Source: Ornithodoros turicata | Taxonomy: Eukaryota > Arthropoda > Arachnida > Ixodida > Argasidae | DNA: 64,000 bases | Assembly: GCF_037126465.1 (NCBI RefSeq) | Contig: NC_088206.1 | Location: 28,212,790-28,276,789, forward strand | Direction: 5' to 3' | Part shown: positions 12,601 to 22,064 of the stretch, piece by piece | How positions within the stretch are numbered: position 1 is the stretch's first letter | How the letters are laid out: every line of letters starts with the position of its first letter | The notes under the pieces: generated by a model | What the model was told of the DNA's origin: nothing | Databases searched by the model: none | Seen by the model: the letters and a program-made list of their open reading frames with translations, nothing else | Program-made: the position numbers and the translations under genes

Positions 12601-15600
12601 ATGCTTATCTAGGATGTTGACACAAAAGCAGGAACAGTGAATATGACATGATCTGCAGGCTGCTAAAGCTAAACAAAGAAATCACACTTGAGCACAAAGA
12701 AATCACACAACATCTGACACAACTGTAGGAAACTTGACTCCATGTGCTCATCGTGCTAAAGTGGCCATGAAGTATCTAGAGATACCAGCCACAGAAATTA
12801 TAAATGAATGTCTTTTTTCAGTAGCCAGTAGCATCTGAATTGTGCTGTAATTGCAAGCCTCACACAGAGAATGTGGAACATGTAGTTTCCTGCACAACAA
12901 CGTCTAGACTGTCTCAGATTCAAGAACGAGCTAACTTTAGTTGCTCTGAGTCGTTGTTCTACTTTTTATTTTACAAGTAAGTCTGTAACTGCAAACTATT
13001 TTTAGTTTCAAAAATAAATATTGAAAAATGTGCAGGAATATTCAATATTAGATTTGGCATTCGGCCCTTTCTCTCTCTCACACACATTCGATTCAGTATT
13101 TGCTTTGACTCCAATATTCAGATTTGTATACCCCTTATAAAATATCTAGACGTTGCAAAGCAGATTTTCCCTTTTTTTTTTTTTTTTTTTGTAAAGCCAT
13201 TTTGCAAAATATGGAACATGCTGTTGAAATATGTACCATTATTTTTAATGACACCAGTTCACAGGCTTCTCAAACTCATTCGAAACAGGAATTGAAAAAT
13301 TGTTGTAAAGCACTTTGAATTGTAAAGTAGGTGGTGTCCCTCTGCAAGTCCTGTCCTGATGATGGTGACTGACCTGATGTGATAAAAGGGTCTCCTAGAA
13401 CATGTAGCCTCAGTCTAAGCATTCACCAGCAGAGGGCAGATGAGGGTAGAGTGCACTCACCCTCACCTCACGCACAATGAGGTGAAGTGAGATGAGGAAA
13501 TCTCCTCGAACAATGAATTGAGGTGAGGTGAGGTGAGAAATTTTTTTACATGGACGTTGATCATCAACGTACACTGTTGAAAAAGTCTAGAGGACACTCG
13601 CTGCCTGTTGACACAAGTATGGAAACTGGTCTTCAACTGACAGCTATAAACTGATGTCGTCGGAGTTCCGGCTAGGCCTAATCATTATTTATTTTGACAT
13701 TGTGGATTTAAGGGCGTGGATTCTTAAATGGTTTATTTCAGCAGATGGACTTTGACGGGTGGAATTTTAAGCGTGGATTTTCTAAGTTTTTAATTAGTGT
13801 CGAACATGGTGTTCTTCCACACGAATCCTGACCGGCAGTGACGGGATGTCCCAGCGGGCAGATGTTGGGGTCCTCATTTAAAGATGGTGGTGCGTGGCAG
13901 CAAAGGCACATTGTTGCTGTTGCACACAGGCCACCAAAGTTTATTTCGGGGTAGAGAAATATACGTGTCTTCATACTCTCAGAACACAATGTTTGTTCGT
14001 TACATGGCCCATGCCCGGTTACTGGGGTCGAGCTAGCTAGGGTGGTAGTACCTCGTACTTTGAATAGATCAGGGTTTTCGATAATTTGGATCGAAGGCGC
14101 GCAGTTGAACTCCATGTGTAAAAAGTAGTAGTCTCACGAACCAACCAAACTATTTAAGCTTTACTTACACTGATGTCCAACTTAAGGATGAAGGTTGTCA
14201 CAGCGCAGCTCGTGGTATTCATTTTCCACCTCAACACTGTCACGCACTGTCAGATACCAAGCATGGCTGATGGCGAGCCTCGGTATGCTCCAGCTTCACT
14301 CAAGAGGGCTCGACAATATCGTGGTCACATAACTCCTAGTTCTGGTGAAACCTGGTTGAGAACCACAGTCTTAACCTCTGCATTACAACCACCCATTAGT
14401 TGTCAGCGATGACACAAAGAACTTTTTTGGTCTGAAAAGACAAATACCTTGTACTATGTATGCCATTAGCCTTGTTCGTTTCATAAATAAATTTGTTGTT
14501 TGTTAGTTTCATGTACTCACGTGTCTATCTCACTTACAGGTGCAGTGGCCCCTTAATCTGGTGATAACTGACAGTTCCTTGCAACGGTACAACAAGGTCT
14601 TCCACTTCTTGCTCCAAATTCAGAGAGCTCATTGGGCTTTGGCTGATGTATGGTTTCGCATCCGGCCCTGCGGTAATCCTGCTTTTCTGGAAGTGAATGC
14701 TGCTGTAACAATGGTATTTAATCTCTTGCAGCAACAAAAGCAAGTAATTACAGTGGCCCTCAGTTGAGGAAGCTACACGTAATACGGTACGATTATCTTA
14801 TGGACATCTCGAAAGCTGTTCTGTTTCAAGTCACTGGCATTTGTTTGGTGACAGTTTGGTGTGCCAACTGAGTGTGACTCTGCTGCAGTAAAACTTAAAT
14901 GTGTTTGACTTAACTTACCTTTAAGTGACTTAGGGAACTGAAAGTTTGTTTACACTTTCCACTGCCTTTCATCATTGCAAAATTGTTTTTACTGTATCAC
15001 TTAATGTTAGGTCAGCTTGTGTGAGCAGCACCAAGTAACTTTCAGAAACATAAATAACATGCGACAGTGAAACTAAACGTTGAAGCGCAACGCTAGGATG
15101 TCATTTCTACCACATTACAGTCAAACCTCGTTACAACGAAACGCGATATAACGAAATTCGCGATAGAGCGAAATAATTTGGATTCCCCGGCAGAGGGCCA
15201 TAGAGATCAATGTATTTTAACTCCAGCTACAACGAAACACTTTTCAGCCGCCGCCTGGATACAGCGAAAGAACAAGATAAGGTTTATGACCCCAAAGCCG
15301 ACTTTAGGGTCATGAAAACAAAGGGCGCAAGCAGCGTCCTGTTCCCGCGGCGAAAGATGGCACGCGCGATTAGGGTCGGGAGGAATCTGGTGCCTACAAA
15401 AGGAAGTCTGAGTCATTGGAAGGTTAGGGATTTTCTTCCGAGGCTTCTCCTCCTCCTTTTCGCGCTTGTTTTGAACTGTCCGGTTGCAGCCAAGCAAAAA
15501 GAGCACGAGACGCAAGGCGCCTTCGCACGCGTGGGAAACGCTTCGTTCGCGTGGCGGCGTAAGTGACGAAATCAGCCTAGATGAATTTCTTGATGGGGAC

Positions 15601-16897
15601 AAACATGCCATAGCAACGGAGAGCCTTACGGAAAACGCAGTGTCATAGACGTAGAAGGTTTGCGTGAGATCGCAACACGATATGGAGAAAGCTGCGGAGG
15701 CTTCGGCGGCGTACGAACAATGCATGACACCGCGTCTTCTAGGCACGACGCAGACGCGTATAACCGGCTATTTCACGCAAGAATAAAATACCGTAGCTGC
15801 ACTTTGGCGCTGTATTTGTAGTTGTTGTCATTTTTCACGAAAAACGTTTCCGCGTCGTAGCGGGAGTTATCGACGCACAGTGCGCGCCCTCGCAAAGGTC
15901 GCGATCCGTGACCTTGAATTCGGTACAACGAAATGTTCGATACAACGAAAGAAATTGCAGTCCCCGTGGGTTTCGTTATATCGAGGTTCGACTGTATTGG
16001 CATGAGGAATATTGTATCTACTGCCAAGCATGTGAACACACTGTGTCCATAGCATGCTGTGATACATGGAGGTTGTCCGTGAATGGGTTTCATTCAAAGA
16101 AGTGGCAGGTACTTTTCTGGAGGTCATATCCTGGAAACAACTTATTTGAGCATTGTTCGTACCATGCCAACGTATCAAACTGTTTGAGGGACCCTTACAT
16201 TTGAGGTACATTTCTGTTCAAGCAGTTAAGTTAAGCAATGTTTCAGTTGTGACAAGGTTGTAACCCATGTAGAGCAAAGTTTTTTTTGTTTTTGTTTTTT
16301 CAACAAATTTTAGTATTACGAAATATTCAAAACAACAAAGAAAATCTCGAATTGCGCCAAATCAAGCTGCAACGGCATTTGCTAACAACAAACATCTACG
16401 CTTTTGGAAATGCACTTTGCATGTCCTTGAGTCCGTAGCAATACTGCCGCTGTTCTTGCCCAGTTTTATCATTCTGAGTAGCGTAAACTTCCCTATGTTT
16501 GGACCACAGGTGGCTGCTTCTATTCCTGAAGTTTTCACGTATGTCCGTTTTAGGCACGAGATGGAGAATTTTGTGCAGCAGCTGGCATCCTATGTCAACA
16601 GTCAAGCAGTGGAGGTAACTCTGAGGGAGCTACAAGACAGTCTCTACAGTAAAGTGCAAACATTGGATGACATTCGGCAAGCACACACCACGTGTGTCTC
16701 CAGACTGGGACGCCGCTGCCTGCTTGTCAAACGAGCTGCCCCAATCGCAAGGGTCCTGCACAGAGTGCTGAATTGCATTATGCAGCTGCGCACTTGCGTG
16801 GTGGGGCAGCCTTGGGTATCTGGAGACCAGGGGGCATTTGAACAGGTGCTGCGTATTCACGGCCAGTTTAGGGGTGAAACAGGAATGCTTTCCCAAG
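3505..16897 (+). CDS. TUBGCP6: Gamma-tubulin complex component 6 (partial, four exons)
   Basis: GCP6 is a large subunit of the gamma-tubulin ring complex, which nucleates microtubules at centrosomes and other organising centres. Four exons are recognisable by similarity to the C-terminal GCP domain: 3505-3646, 3738-3891, 14540-14672 and 16532-16897. Their order and orientation match the protein. They begin with an 'HLVNRAAVDYFLHKLEL' segment, pass through 'DGDFAQTL', then 'QWPLNLVITDSSLQRYNKVF', and end with 'KRAAPIARVLHRVLN', which fits GCP6 better than GCP4 or GCP5. Upstream exons lie off the left edge or went unseen. A micro-exon of about 15 codons expected between 3891 and 14540, and the last exon of about 30 codons, were not located. 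The 10.6-kb intron 3892-14539 is packed with transposons. It is either an intact gene with large introns or a degraded copy; no stop interrupts the four exons, favouring a working gene. Confidence 0.85.
3738..3891 (+). CDS. TUBGCP6: TUBGCP6 exon (LNRSTLGSILSDAL segment)
   Basis: Acceptor CTTGCAG at 3731-3737, donor G|GTATGA after 3891, leaving phase 1. It begins in phase 0, compatible with the exon only 91 bases upstream. The translated 'DLLNRSTLGSILSDAL' and the terminal 'IPESF' correspond to the GCP6 'LLNPLVLNSVLSKAL...LPETF' region. Confidence 0.85.
3892..4677. other. TUBGCP6 intron, left part
   Basis: No exon recognised. Bases 4556-4670 are rich in TCGAATA/ACTCGAG motifs that resemble the subterminal repeats of the hAT-like elements at 20101-22056 and 39182-40534, so a fragment of such an element is likely here. 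Confidence 0.4.
4678..5434. mobile_element. Tigger/pogo-like MITE, 757 bp
   Basis: Terminal inverted repeats CAGTCAACCCTCGATTTATG (left) and the complement ending at 5434 are flanked by TA (4676-4677 and 5435-5436). The TIR-like motif 'CATAAATCGAGGG' recurs several times inside both ends, so the ends can fold back. No transposase remains. TA target duplication and CAGTC termini are typical of pogo/Tigger elements; mobility would have depended on a full copy elsewhere. Confidence 0.85.
5435..5993. other. TUBGCP6 intron, no gene seen
   Basis: Contains an A-rich tract (5923-5942) and a B-box-like GGTTTGAATCC near 5489 that could be a worn SINE. Nothing else is recognised. Confidence 0.35.
6002..6837. 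mobile_element. hAT-type non-autonomous element, 836 bp
   Basis: Inverted ends CAGGGAAGGATAACGG and CCGTTACCCTTCCCTG are flanked by a perfect 8-bp duplication AACACAAT (5994-6001 and 6838-6845). The subterminal sequence is repeats of a CCGTTTCCGTT motif, facing inward from both ends, as is usual for hAT transposase-binding sites. No transposase ORF is present. An 8-bp target duplication and CAGGG ends identify the hAT superfamily. Confidence 0.85.
6846..7399. other. TUBGCP6 intron, no gene seen
   Basis: GC-moderate sequence without recognisable coding similarity, between two hAT-type insertions. Confidence 0.35.
7408..7763. mobile_element. hAT-type MITE of the 'GAGCCTGAA' family, 356 bp
   Basis: Ends CAGAGCCTGAAG and TTCAGGCTCTA with near-identical 8-bp flanks ATGATGTT (7400-7407) and ATTATGTT (7764-7771). 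The inner sequence has GGGTTTAACCC-like blocks. The same family occurs at 17499-17857 and 38010-38365 with nearly the same length, and worn at about 12085-12515. Confidence 0.8.
7772..8104. other. TUBGCP6 intron, no gene seen
   Basis: Short stretch between a MITE and a LINE. A worn tRNA-like B box (TTTCGAACCC near 8078) is the only motif noted. Confidence 0.3.
8105..10112 (+). mobile_element. Degenerate non-LTR retrotransposon split by a mariner
   Basis: Two segments (8105-8680 and about 9700-10112) translate, with stops and frameshifts, to parts of a jockey/R1-like reverse transcriptase. The left segment has the 'GSSLAPQLFSAFINDIV' motif and a 'YTDDV' catalytic box (normally YADD). It ends in the 'SIRDLGAYLDS' thumb region. 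The right segment has 'ASIVWN', 'RFVRIVYGRYF' and 'LYNSLPPDID' C-terminal signatures. The interruption is filled by mariner sequence. The element is dead. Confidence 0.8.
8690..9690 (+). mobile_element. Degenerate mariner transposon inserted in a LINE
   Basis: Plus-strand fragments give the mariner N-terminal helix-turn-helix region (from about 8738, 'MAESSVSVVVEQR') and the linker 'RWVPQHLT'. They continue with 'DETW'-like and 'SMEW' segments and a C-terminal 'HLFGPLKEHLGG' block at about 9385-9560. Stops, frameshifts and a deletion around 9340-9385 remove much of the catalytic core. The flanks belong to one LINE, so this is a later insertion. Exact ends and TA duplication were not resolved. 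Confidence 0.8.
10115..10564. other. TUBGCP6 intron, no gene seen
   Basis: Contains an isolated TTTAAAGGGACCATG motif at 10088-10102 resembling the start of TTAA-type elements, but no matching right end. Otherwise unassigned. Confidence 0.3.
10569..11078. mobile_element. TTAA-target MITE, 510 bp
   Basis: Ends AGGAGCATGGAAAGACTTG and CAAGTCTTTTCCATGATCCT form inverted repeats flanked by TTAA at 10565-10568 and 11079-11082. The target site suggests a piggyBac- or Kolobok-type transposase in trans. No ORF of its own is convincing. Confidence 0.75.
11400..12980 (+). pseudogene. Degenerate hAT transposase
   Basis: Broken translations give successive blocks of a hAT transposase. These include an 'FRKLIVHLQP'-type segment near 11460 and the RNase-H-fold segment 'PVFVVTDNARHIISAVK' near 11730-11790. 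Near 12755-12835 follows the C-terminal dimerisation segment 'KVAMKYLEIPAT...ECLFSVASS'. Many stops interrupt it. A worn copy of the 'GAGCCTGAA' MITE family (about 12085-12515) lies in the middle. The element has been dead for a long time. Confidence 0.75.
12085..12515. mobile_element. Worn MITE of the 'GAGCCTGAA' family
   Basis: CGGGTAAAACC/ATAAAACCC blocks at the two ends resemble copies at 17499 and 38010, but the terminal repeats are degraded and no clean duplication was found. It sits inside the hAT pseudogene. Confidence 0.5.
12981..14539. other. TUBGCP6 intron with AGGTGAGGTG simple repeat
   Basis: Bases 13460-13545 carry an (A)GGTGAGGTG/CCTCACC inverted simple repeat, probably the core of a small MITE. 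A 125-codon minus-strand ORF (13738-14115) has no recognisable family. No exon of TUBGCP6 was identified although a micro-exon is expected somewhere in this intron. Confidence 0.35.
14540..14672 (+). CDS. TUBGCP6: TUBGCP6 exon (QWPLNLVITD segment)
   Basis: Acceptor CTTACAG at 14533-14539, donor G|GTAATC after 14672 (phase 1). The frame opens on GTG, which is a valine codon after splicing, not a start. It matches the strongly conserved GCP block with 'W(P)L..V.T......Y..VF.FLLQ' and 'DVWF'. Confidence 0.85.
14673..15117. other. TUBGCP6 intron, no feature seen
   Basis: AT-rich intron sequence directly left of a Tigger-like insertion. Nothing recognisable. Confidence 0.35.
15118..15994 (+). mobile_element. 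Tigger/pogo deletion derivative, 877 bp
   Basis: Inverted ends CAGTCAAACCTCGTTACAAC and its counterpart ending CGAGGTTCGACTG are flanked by TA (15116-15117, 15995-15996). Bases 15570-15640 translate to 'DEISLDEFLDGD...ESLTE', resembling the acidic C-terminus of a Tigger transposase. The DNA-binding and DDE parts are gone. It lies in the TUBGCP6 intron between exons at 14672 and 16532. Confidence 0.8.
16532..16897 (+). CDS. TUBGCP6: TUBGCP6 exon (RHEMENFVQQL to LSQ)
   Basis: This is the longest exon seen. It encodes 'YVRFRHEMENFVQQLASY', then 'LDDIRQAHTTCVSRL' and 'KRAAPIARVLHRVLNC', ending 'GMLSQ'. Donor G|GTGAGC follows 16897 (phase 1). The acceptor is chosen as TGAAG|TT because it joins the phase-1 donor at 14672 in frame. 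An alternative CACAG at 16509 would need a different donor. The final ~30 residues of the family should lie in a further exon that I did not find. Confidence 0.8.
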
Positions 16898-17046
16898 GTG
16901 AGCTCCTCAGAGTATACAAATTGCACTTATTTTTATCTGTGAAGGCAGTGGGAAATTCAACAGTTGTAACCAACGTAGTACCCATAGCCAGACCTTATTT
17001 GTAAACACTTTTAGTAGCCCCTCTTTTTAAATTTGCTTGTTTGATA

Positions 17047-17293
17047 CCGTATTTACTCGCGTAATGAACGCATTTTTTTTTCCAAAAAGCTTAGCACCAA
17101 AGAGGGGGTGCGTTAATTACGCGGAGAAAAATTTTGACCTCGACAAGAAAAAGTGCACTGAAGTACCTGTTTATTCAGAAATGTCGGAATCACAGTCGTC
17201 TGTGCAAACGGAAACTTCATCGTCGCTGGAATGACGGTCCTCCCATACGACGTCATCTTCCGTGCAGTCGAGTGCTGACGAGATGCCCGTGAC
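17047..17293 (-). mobile_element. pogo-type element, truncated 3' part
   Basis: The left tip CCGTATTTACTCGCGTAATG, preceded by TA (17045-17046), matches the tip of the complete element at 61806-62679. Read on the minus strand, bases 17170-17293 encode an acidic pogo transposase C-terminus ('GISSALDCTEDD' then an Asp/Glu-rich tail and stop). The other terminus is missing, so the copy is truncated near 17293. Confidence 0.75.
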
Positions 17294-17498
17294 TTTAAAA
17301 CTTTTCACAACTATCTACTATCTTAGATTACTATCTAACTATATCTTAGTTGCCTTATAGGTTCTTCCTTATTTTTATAGTAACTTTTTGCTGAAACACT
17401 TATTGCACTACATCTCTGAATAGGCCTGCCTAAGACTTGGGCCTTAGACTTGCTATGCTGTGCCCAGCATCAACAGCAGTTGCAGCACACACTATACT

Positions 17499-17857
17499 TA
17501 GGGCCTGACTTTTTAGGGTTTAGGGCCTGACCCGTATCCGCCCGATATTTACCCCCCGAACGAAATCTGTAAAATTCGGGTTTAACCCGAATCTACCCGA
17601 AAACATCCGGGTCGCGTGGCACACTCATAAGCGTGCATTAAAATAAAGTTTGATAACTTTGCTAAACATTAGTTCCATGTTAAGACAAATTTTTATTAAA
17701 CAAAAAAAAATCACCCGAATACACCCGAATTCCTGACGACAGAATATGCCGTAACGGGATTTAACCCGAATACACCCGAATTTTCAAATGAAAAATATCA
17801 CCCGATATTTACCCCCCGAATTTGGCCAAAAATAAAACCCGAAAAAGTCAGGCCCTA
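17499..17857. mobile_element. hAT-type MITE of the 'GAGCCTGAA' family, 359 bp
   Basis: Ends TAGGGCCTGACTTTT and AAAAGTCAGGCCCTA, flanked by a perfect 8-bp duplication ACTATACT (17491-17498 and 17858-17865). The interior is built of CGGGTTTAACCCGAA-like palindromes. This is the best preserved of the three sized copies. Confidence 0.9.
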
Positions 17858-17865
17858 ACTATACT

Positions 17866-18890
17866 TCAAAGTGACACACAACCAACGAGAGGACAATTCT
17901 GCAGCACAAGACTTGATTTCTCTCTAGTAGTGCACAAACTACACACTCAGTGCTCATGGAAAAACTGCTATGCTATCTGTGATAAAGGACTGTTTGTCTG
18001 TCTGTGTGTTCCAGCATTGGAACATTTACCGCATTTAAGTGCATATAAAGCAAACCTGCGTCTAATGCGAGGTGATTCTTTGTCCCACGGGACAAAAGCC
18101 ACTGCAAAGCCACGAATAGCGGGACTGCTGCATTCTCCTGCAGGAATAGTTAACACTGCAGAGGCTGAGCAGAGGTTGATCACATATGAACATTTCCCAG
18201 ACGATTTATTGAGCAAAAACGTCATGCACCATTTGCGACCATTTGCCGCTGCGTTGGCAACATCGCTATCGCTTATCTTACGAGAATCATCAGGATCGTC
18301 GAGTACCTGATGATGATCGATCTTTGGATAAACTCCAGACTTCGGACAACGAAAGCCTTTCTGTGTAGACGCACAGAAGAACAGCAATGTCCCTCATTGA
18401 CACCAACGACGAATGTTCAACTCGGTCACACTGAACTTGCAGGATGCCGATATGTTATTGAAAGCCTCAGTTTCCAGTATAGCTTGCCTTTTGAATTTTG
18501 CAATGTAGGCGGTATTTTCAAGTGTCTTTCAGTTTTGCCAGCACACGTGTCCAAAGCAGATGTGCACCCACCAACACATGTGAAAGAGTGACATGCTTTC
18601 CCTCCACCCTCTCTCAGTACTTGCCTTGTCACGTGACGTGGTGCCGTAGACGAATCGCTGCAGAGCTGTGAAGGGCACATTGAAAATGTTGAGGGTGAGA
18701 GGCCTGTGATGGAGAGTGCTGCGCCTAGAACAAGGGTCGGGAACTTTTGCAATCCTGAGGGCCACATTTCATCCTCACCTAGTTGATTTTTTTCCAGGGG
18801 CTGCAGAACAAACTTGAAACCATTTCAGAGGAAGTATAAATTAGCCTTGTGCAATTATTAAGTGGCAAACAAGCTGAAAATTCCGTTAAC
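17866..18890. other. No gene recognised; hAT-like tip near 18729
   Basis: Bases 18042-18308 form an open plus-strand stretch without recognisable similarity. At about 18729 'AAGGGTCGGGAACTTTTGC...GAGGGCC' resembles the tip of Charlie-type hAT elements, but no right end is seen. Confidence 0.35.
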
Positions 18891-20030
18891 TATTACTTTT
18901 TAAGTGTAATGTACTGAAAGCTCAGCCAGTCCAGTCTTGGATAGCCTCTCCTCAGGCCCATAACCAAGAACATGTGGCGCCACCGACGATGACACTCTCG
19001 TGCCGTGCCGGCTATAGTTTAGGTGCGCGGGGCTCGCAAAATAAAACCATTCACTTTGTTCTGATCTGCTAGCGGCTCCGGGCCTCTTTCTTTCATGCCC
19101 TCGATTGAGGCCACACATCCGGTGACCCGAACAATGGATGACGCCAGCGCCCCAGAGGGAAGCAACGCCGAGTCGCGTCTTCACGTTGGCCATGTATCCG
19201 TGAAGCTTCCGCCGGTCTGGAATGCCAACCCGAGCGTGTGGTTCTCTCAGGTGGAGTGCCAATTCCACCTCGCCGGAATTACGTCGCAGCTCACACGCTG
19301 CTACCATGTCGTGTCCGTTTTACCGCCCGAGCTTCCCGCTGAGCTCGCCAACATTGTCTGTGCTCCACCTCGTTCTGCGCCATACGACAAGCTCAAAGTG
19401 ACCATTATTGAACGCACAATGGCTTTGGAATGTAAGCGCCTCCAACAGCTTCTTTCCGCTGAAGACCTCGGTGACAGGAGGCCGTCGCAGTTTCTCTGGC
19501 ACATGCAGAACCTTTTGGGAGCCCGAGCTGCGTCCGTCGACGAACCGCTTCTCAAGGAACTCCTCCTTCAGCGCCTTCCTGCAACAGTTCAGATGCTGCT
19601 CACCACTGCTACCAACCTGTCGAATGCCGAACTTGCTGCTCATGCGGACAAAATTATGGAAGTTGCTGTGCCGACCATTGCCACAGTGAGACACCCTGAG
19701 GTGGTAAGCGTTCCTACGCCTTCTCTGAACCCTTCAACCGGTCCGCACGCTCTTGATGAGCTGCGGTCGGATGGTTACCCGCATGACCGCTCTTTTGGCT
19801 GCCGTTCTGCCCGGCAGACGGGACATCTCTGAAGAGCGAACTCCGCGCCAGCAGCACCGTCGGCGCCGCTCTCAGTCCCCTCGACGCCCTCGCTCCACAC
19901 AAACATCTCCTAAGCACTGAAATTTTTGTAGTGTGCTTGGTCTGCGCTGGGCCATAGCCGTGGAACAACTGGGTGCAAGCGGGTCGTGGGTTCCCTACCA
20001 CTGGCCTAGAGCACACGTGTCTCATCGTTT
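18890..20030 (+). mobile_element. Ty3/gypsy fragment: LTR 3' part, primer site and gag
   Basis: The region starts with LTR-like sequence containing AATAAA at 19041-19046. A TGGTGACCC-like primer-binding segment (CCGGTGACCCGAAC) follows at about 19120-19133, then a gag ORF. No pol follows; homology fades after about 19920. It is a decayed 5' piece of an LTR retrotransposon of the mag-like type. Confidence 0.75.
19134..19832 (+). pseudogene. gag: Ty3/gypsy Gag, frameshifted
   Basis: This encodes the structural protein of an LTR retrotransposon particle. I take the ATG at 19134 (MDDAS) because it directly follows the primer-binding segment; the open frame extends upstream to 19095. Motifs typical of mag-like Gag are present in order: 'PPVWNANPSVWFSQVE', 'VSVLPPELPAELANIV', 'PYDKLK', and 'LGDRRPSQFLWHMQNLLG' through 'LLQRLPATVQMLL'. 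The frame ends at 19832. A basic Arg-rich tail continues in another frame to 19918, so there is a frameshift near 19765. No CCHC knuckle is left. Confidence 0.8.
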
Positions 20031-20393
20031 ATGCAAGCCCGCATATAATACGATCCCATTTTTAAGGGCCGTTTACTAGGTAAAAGCCTTGCATTATATG
20101 TAGGGCTATGCAAGTAGCAAAATTTTCAAGTTCAAGTCGAGTTCAAGTAATACCAAATCACACTGTTTGGAGTATCGAGTCGAGTTCAAGCAGTTGGTGT
20201 TCCATTAAATGATAGATAATGTGTAGAAGCAGGAAGATAGATATAAAATTTCAAGCTGCTTTAGTGCCGCTTTTTTGCCAACTTCCCTTTAAAAATGTTC
20301 AACAAAGCTACAGTTGACATCAAAAAATGAAATGAATGAAGATTATAAGAGCAATGAAAAAATGGCTAGGAAGCAAGCGAGCTGGTGAAGATG

Positions 20394-20530
20394 ATGCATA
20401 ATGTAAAAACCCCGAGACTAGGGAACACGAAGGGACAGACACAAGACGAAGTCTCAATCTTCGAGACAAGACTTCATGTTGTGTCTGTCCCTTCGTGTTC
20501 CCTAGTCTCGGGGGTTTTTACATTATGCAT
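20394..20530. repeat. Near-perfect 137-bp hairpin
   Basis: Arms 20394-20446 and about 20477-20530 are inverse complements with very few mismatches. The arms contain 'CGAGACTAGGGAACACGAAG' and its reverse. The ~30-base centre includes a second small inverted repeat (GAAGTCT/AGACTTC). It sits inside the hAT-type element. Confidence 0.85.
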
Positions 20531-21214
20531 TATAAGGAGCGTTATAAAAACAATGGGCCACCTAAGGACAACATTGCTAAATGAATATTGCTACCATAAA
20601 AGATTTACAAGTTATGGAGAGGAAAACTGGTCTTTCTACAAGGTGCGGTTTAACTCTTTTCTTACCGCCGTAAAAATGGCCATTTTCGGGTGGTTTGACA
20701 ATATATTTTTCGTGGCTGATAGTATTACTTCAAAATATGTTGCTATATAGGAAAATGTATACATATCAATGCCCTATTGAATTATCTAAGTTTCATAAAC
20801 CAAGCTATCCATGTATTTCCAAAATTGATTTTGGGACACCAAAAAATTGGTGCAAACAGCAGAAACCTCATGAATATGTGCCTGAATATTGAACAAAAAT
20901 ATCAATCTACAAATTCTGAAATATACAAACTGTGGCAATCTTTTTGAGAAAAATAATATCTGAAAATATCAACCCTCTGGATCAAGAAGTTCATAAGTTG
21001 CGGAAAATAACGTCAACACTGCATGTTGTTCATGTAACTGAGTGACAGTGTTTATTGAAGGGGTAAAATGGAAATTAACATAGTAATCTCTGTCGAAAAC
21101 TTTAGTTTCATGCTCAACTTTCTGGTTGTACCACATATTGCTATTTCACCACTCTTCCATTCCTCCCAGTTAGTTTTGAGACAGGAAGAACAGCACTAGT
21201 GCAAGTTATACATG

Positions 21215-21490
21215 CCCACACATGCAGGACAAGAATCTGATTGTCTAACACCTTCAGAGTTGTTATTTATGTTGTAATAAACGAAACGGAATCAAAATAT
21301 GCTTCAAATACGAGCATTGCGCATTTGCAAAAGAGCTCTGCCGCGGGAACGCGATGCCGCAATCAAGGTAGAATCTCCACACTGCTCCTTGACACAGGGC
21401 CAACTTCATAAATCGCTACCACAAAGAAAAGATAAACGTGATAATGGAACTCATTCTGAAGTGTATATAGTATCCAACTAATGTAACCAC
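21215..21490 (-). repeat. Dispersed repeat A (copy 2, inverted)
   Basis: Inverse complement of 2030-2310, diverged by scattered substitutions. Located within the 20101-22056 element. Confidence 0.6.
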
Positions 21491-22064
21491 TTGTCCAAAT
21501 CTACTTTGGACGTGGTAAGGAAGCGTTTGTTCCTGAAATTTTCGTAAAGTATTCCTACACAAAGCTTCCAGCCCTTTTCAGTTGTGTGCAGATGCACTTT
21601 CTTCACTCTTGTCAGGCATGTCTGACTTTTATGAACTAGTAGAACCGAAACAGACTCCCGCTGAAGAAATTAAACTACGATAAGCGCTCCTCCCATGTCA
21701 GATACGCTTCCCCGCGTGCGACGCCTCCATGGCCAGCAGTAGCCAGTTGAAGCCGGTTTGCCATTCATAGCCACTACTCAGTCTGTAGCCAAGTCGAGGT
21801 TAGCCGCCGAAGCTAGTAGTGAAAACAAGATGGGGGAATTGTGACAGTGATCACAGCAGAGCCAAATGCATGTTTCCAAAGGATGGAATCGTTGTGACAG
21901 GTTATATCTTACATGTGATGGATTTTAATGTGGATCCAATGGAGCTCGAAACGATATCGAGTACTCGAAAGTTGGCAAGTCATCATTTGTCGAGTTGAGT
22001 ATGAGATCGACTCGACTCGACTCGAACTCGGAATTTCGAGTACTCGCACAGCCCTAATTATATG

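Larger units (their letters stand above)
20101..22056. mobile_element. hAT-type non-autonomous element, 1956 bp
   Basis: Ends TAGGGCTATGCAAGTA and TACTCGCACAGCCCTA are flanked by a perfect 8-bp duplication ATTATATG (20093-20100 and 22057-22064). Subterminal sequence is rich in ACTCGA/TCGAGT repeats. It contains a 137-bp hairpin (20394-20530) and repeat A copy 2 (21215-21490), so it has captured or received other repeats. No transposase ORF remains. Confidence 0.85.

Noticed and set aside
13738..14115. 125-codon minus-strand ORF
   Set aside because: No recognisable family, no splice or promoter context, and it lies in a transposon-rich intron; length alone is not enough.
15207..15746. 179-codon minus-strand ORF
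   Set aside because: It lies wholly inside the 877-bp Tigger derivative and is antisense to the transposase remnant.
16417..16531. Upstream coding part of the TUBGCP6 exon
   Set aside because: The frame begins at TTG and has no GCP similarity; it is intron read-through before the acceptor.
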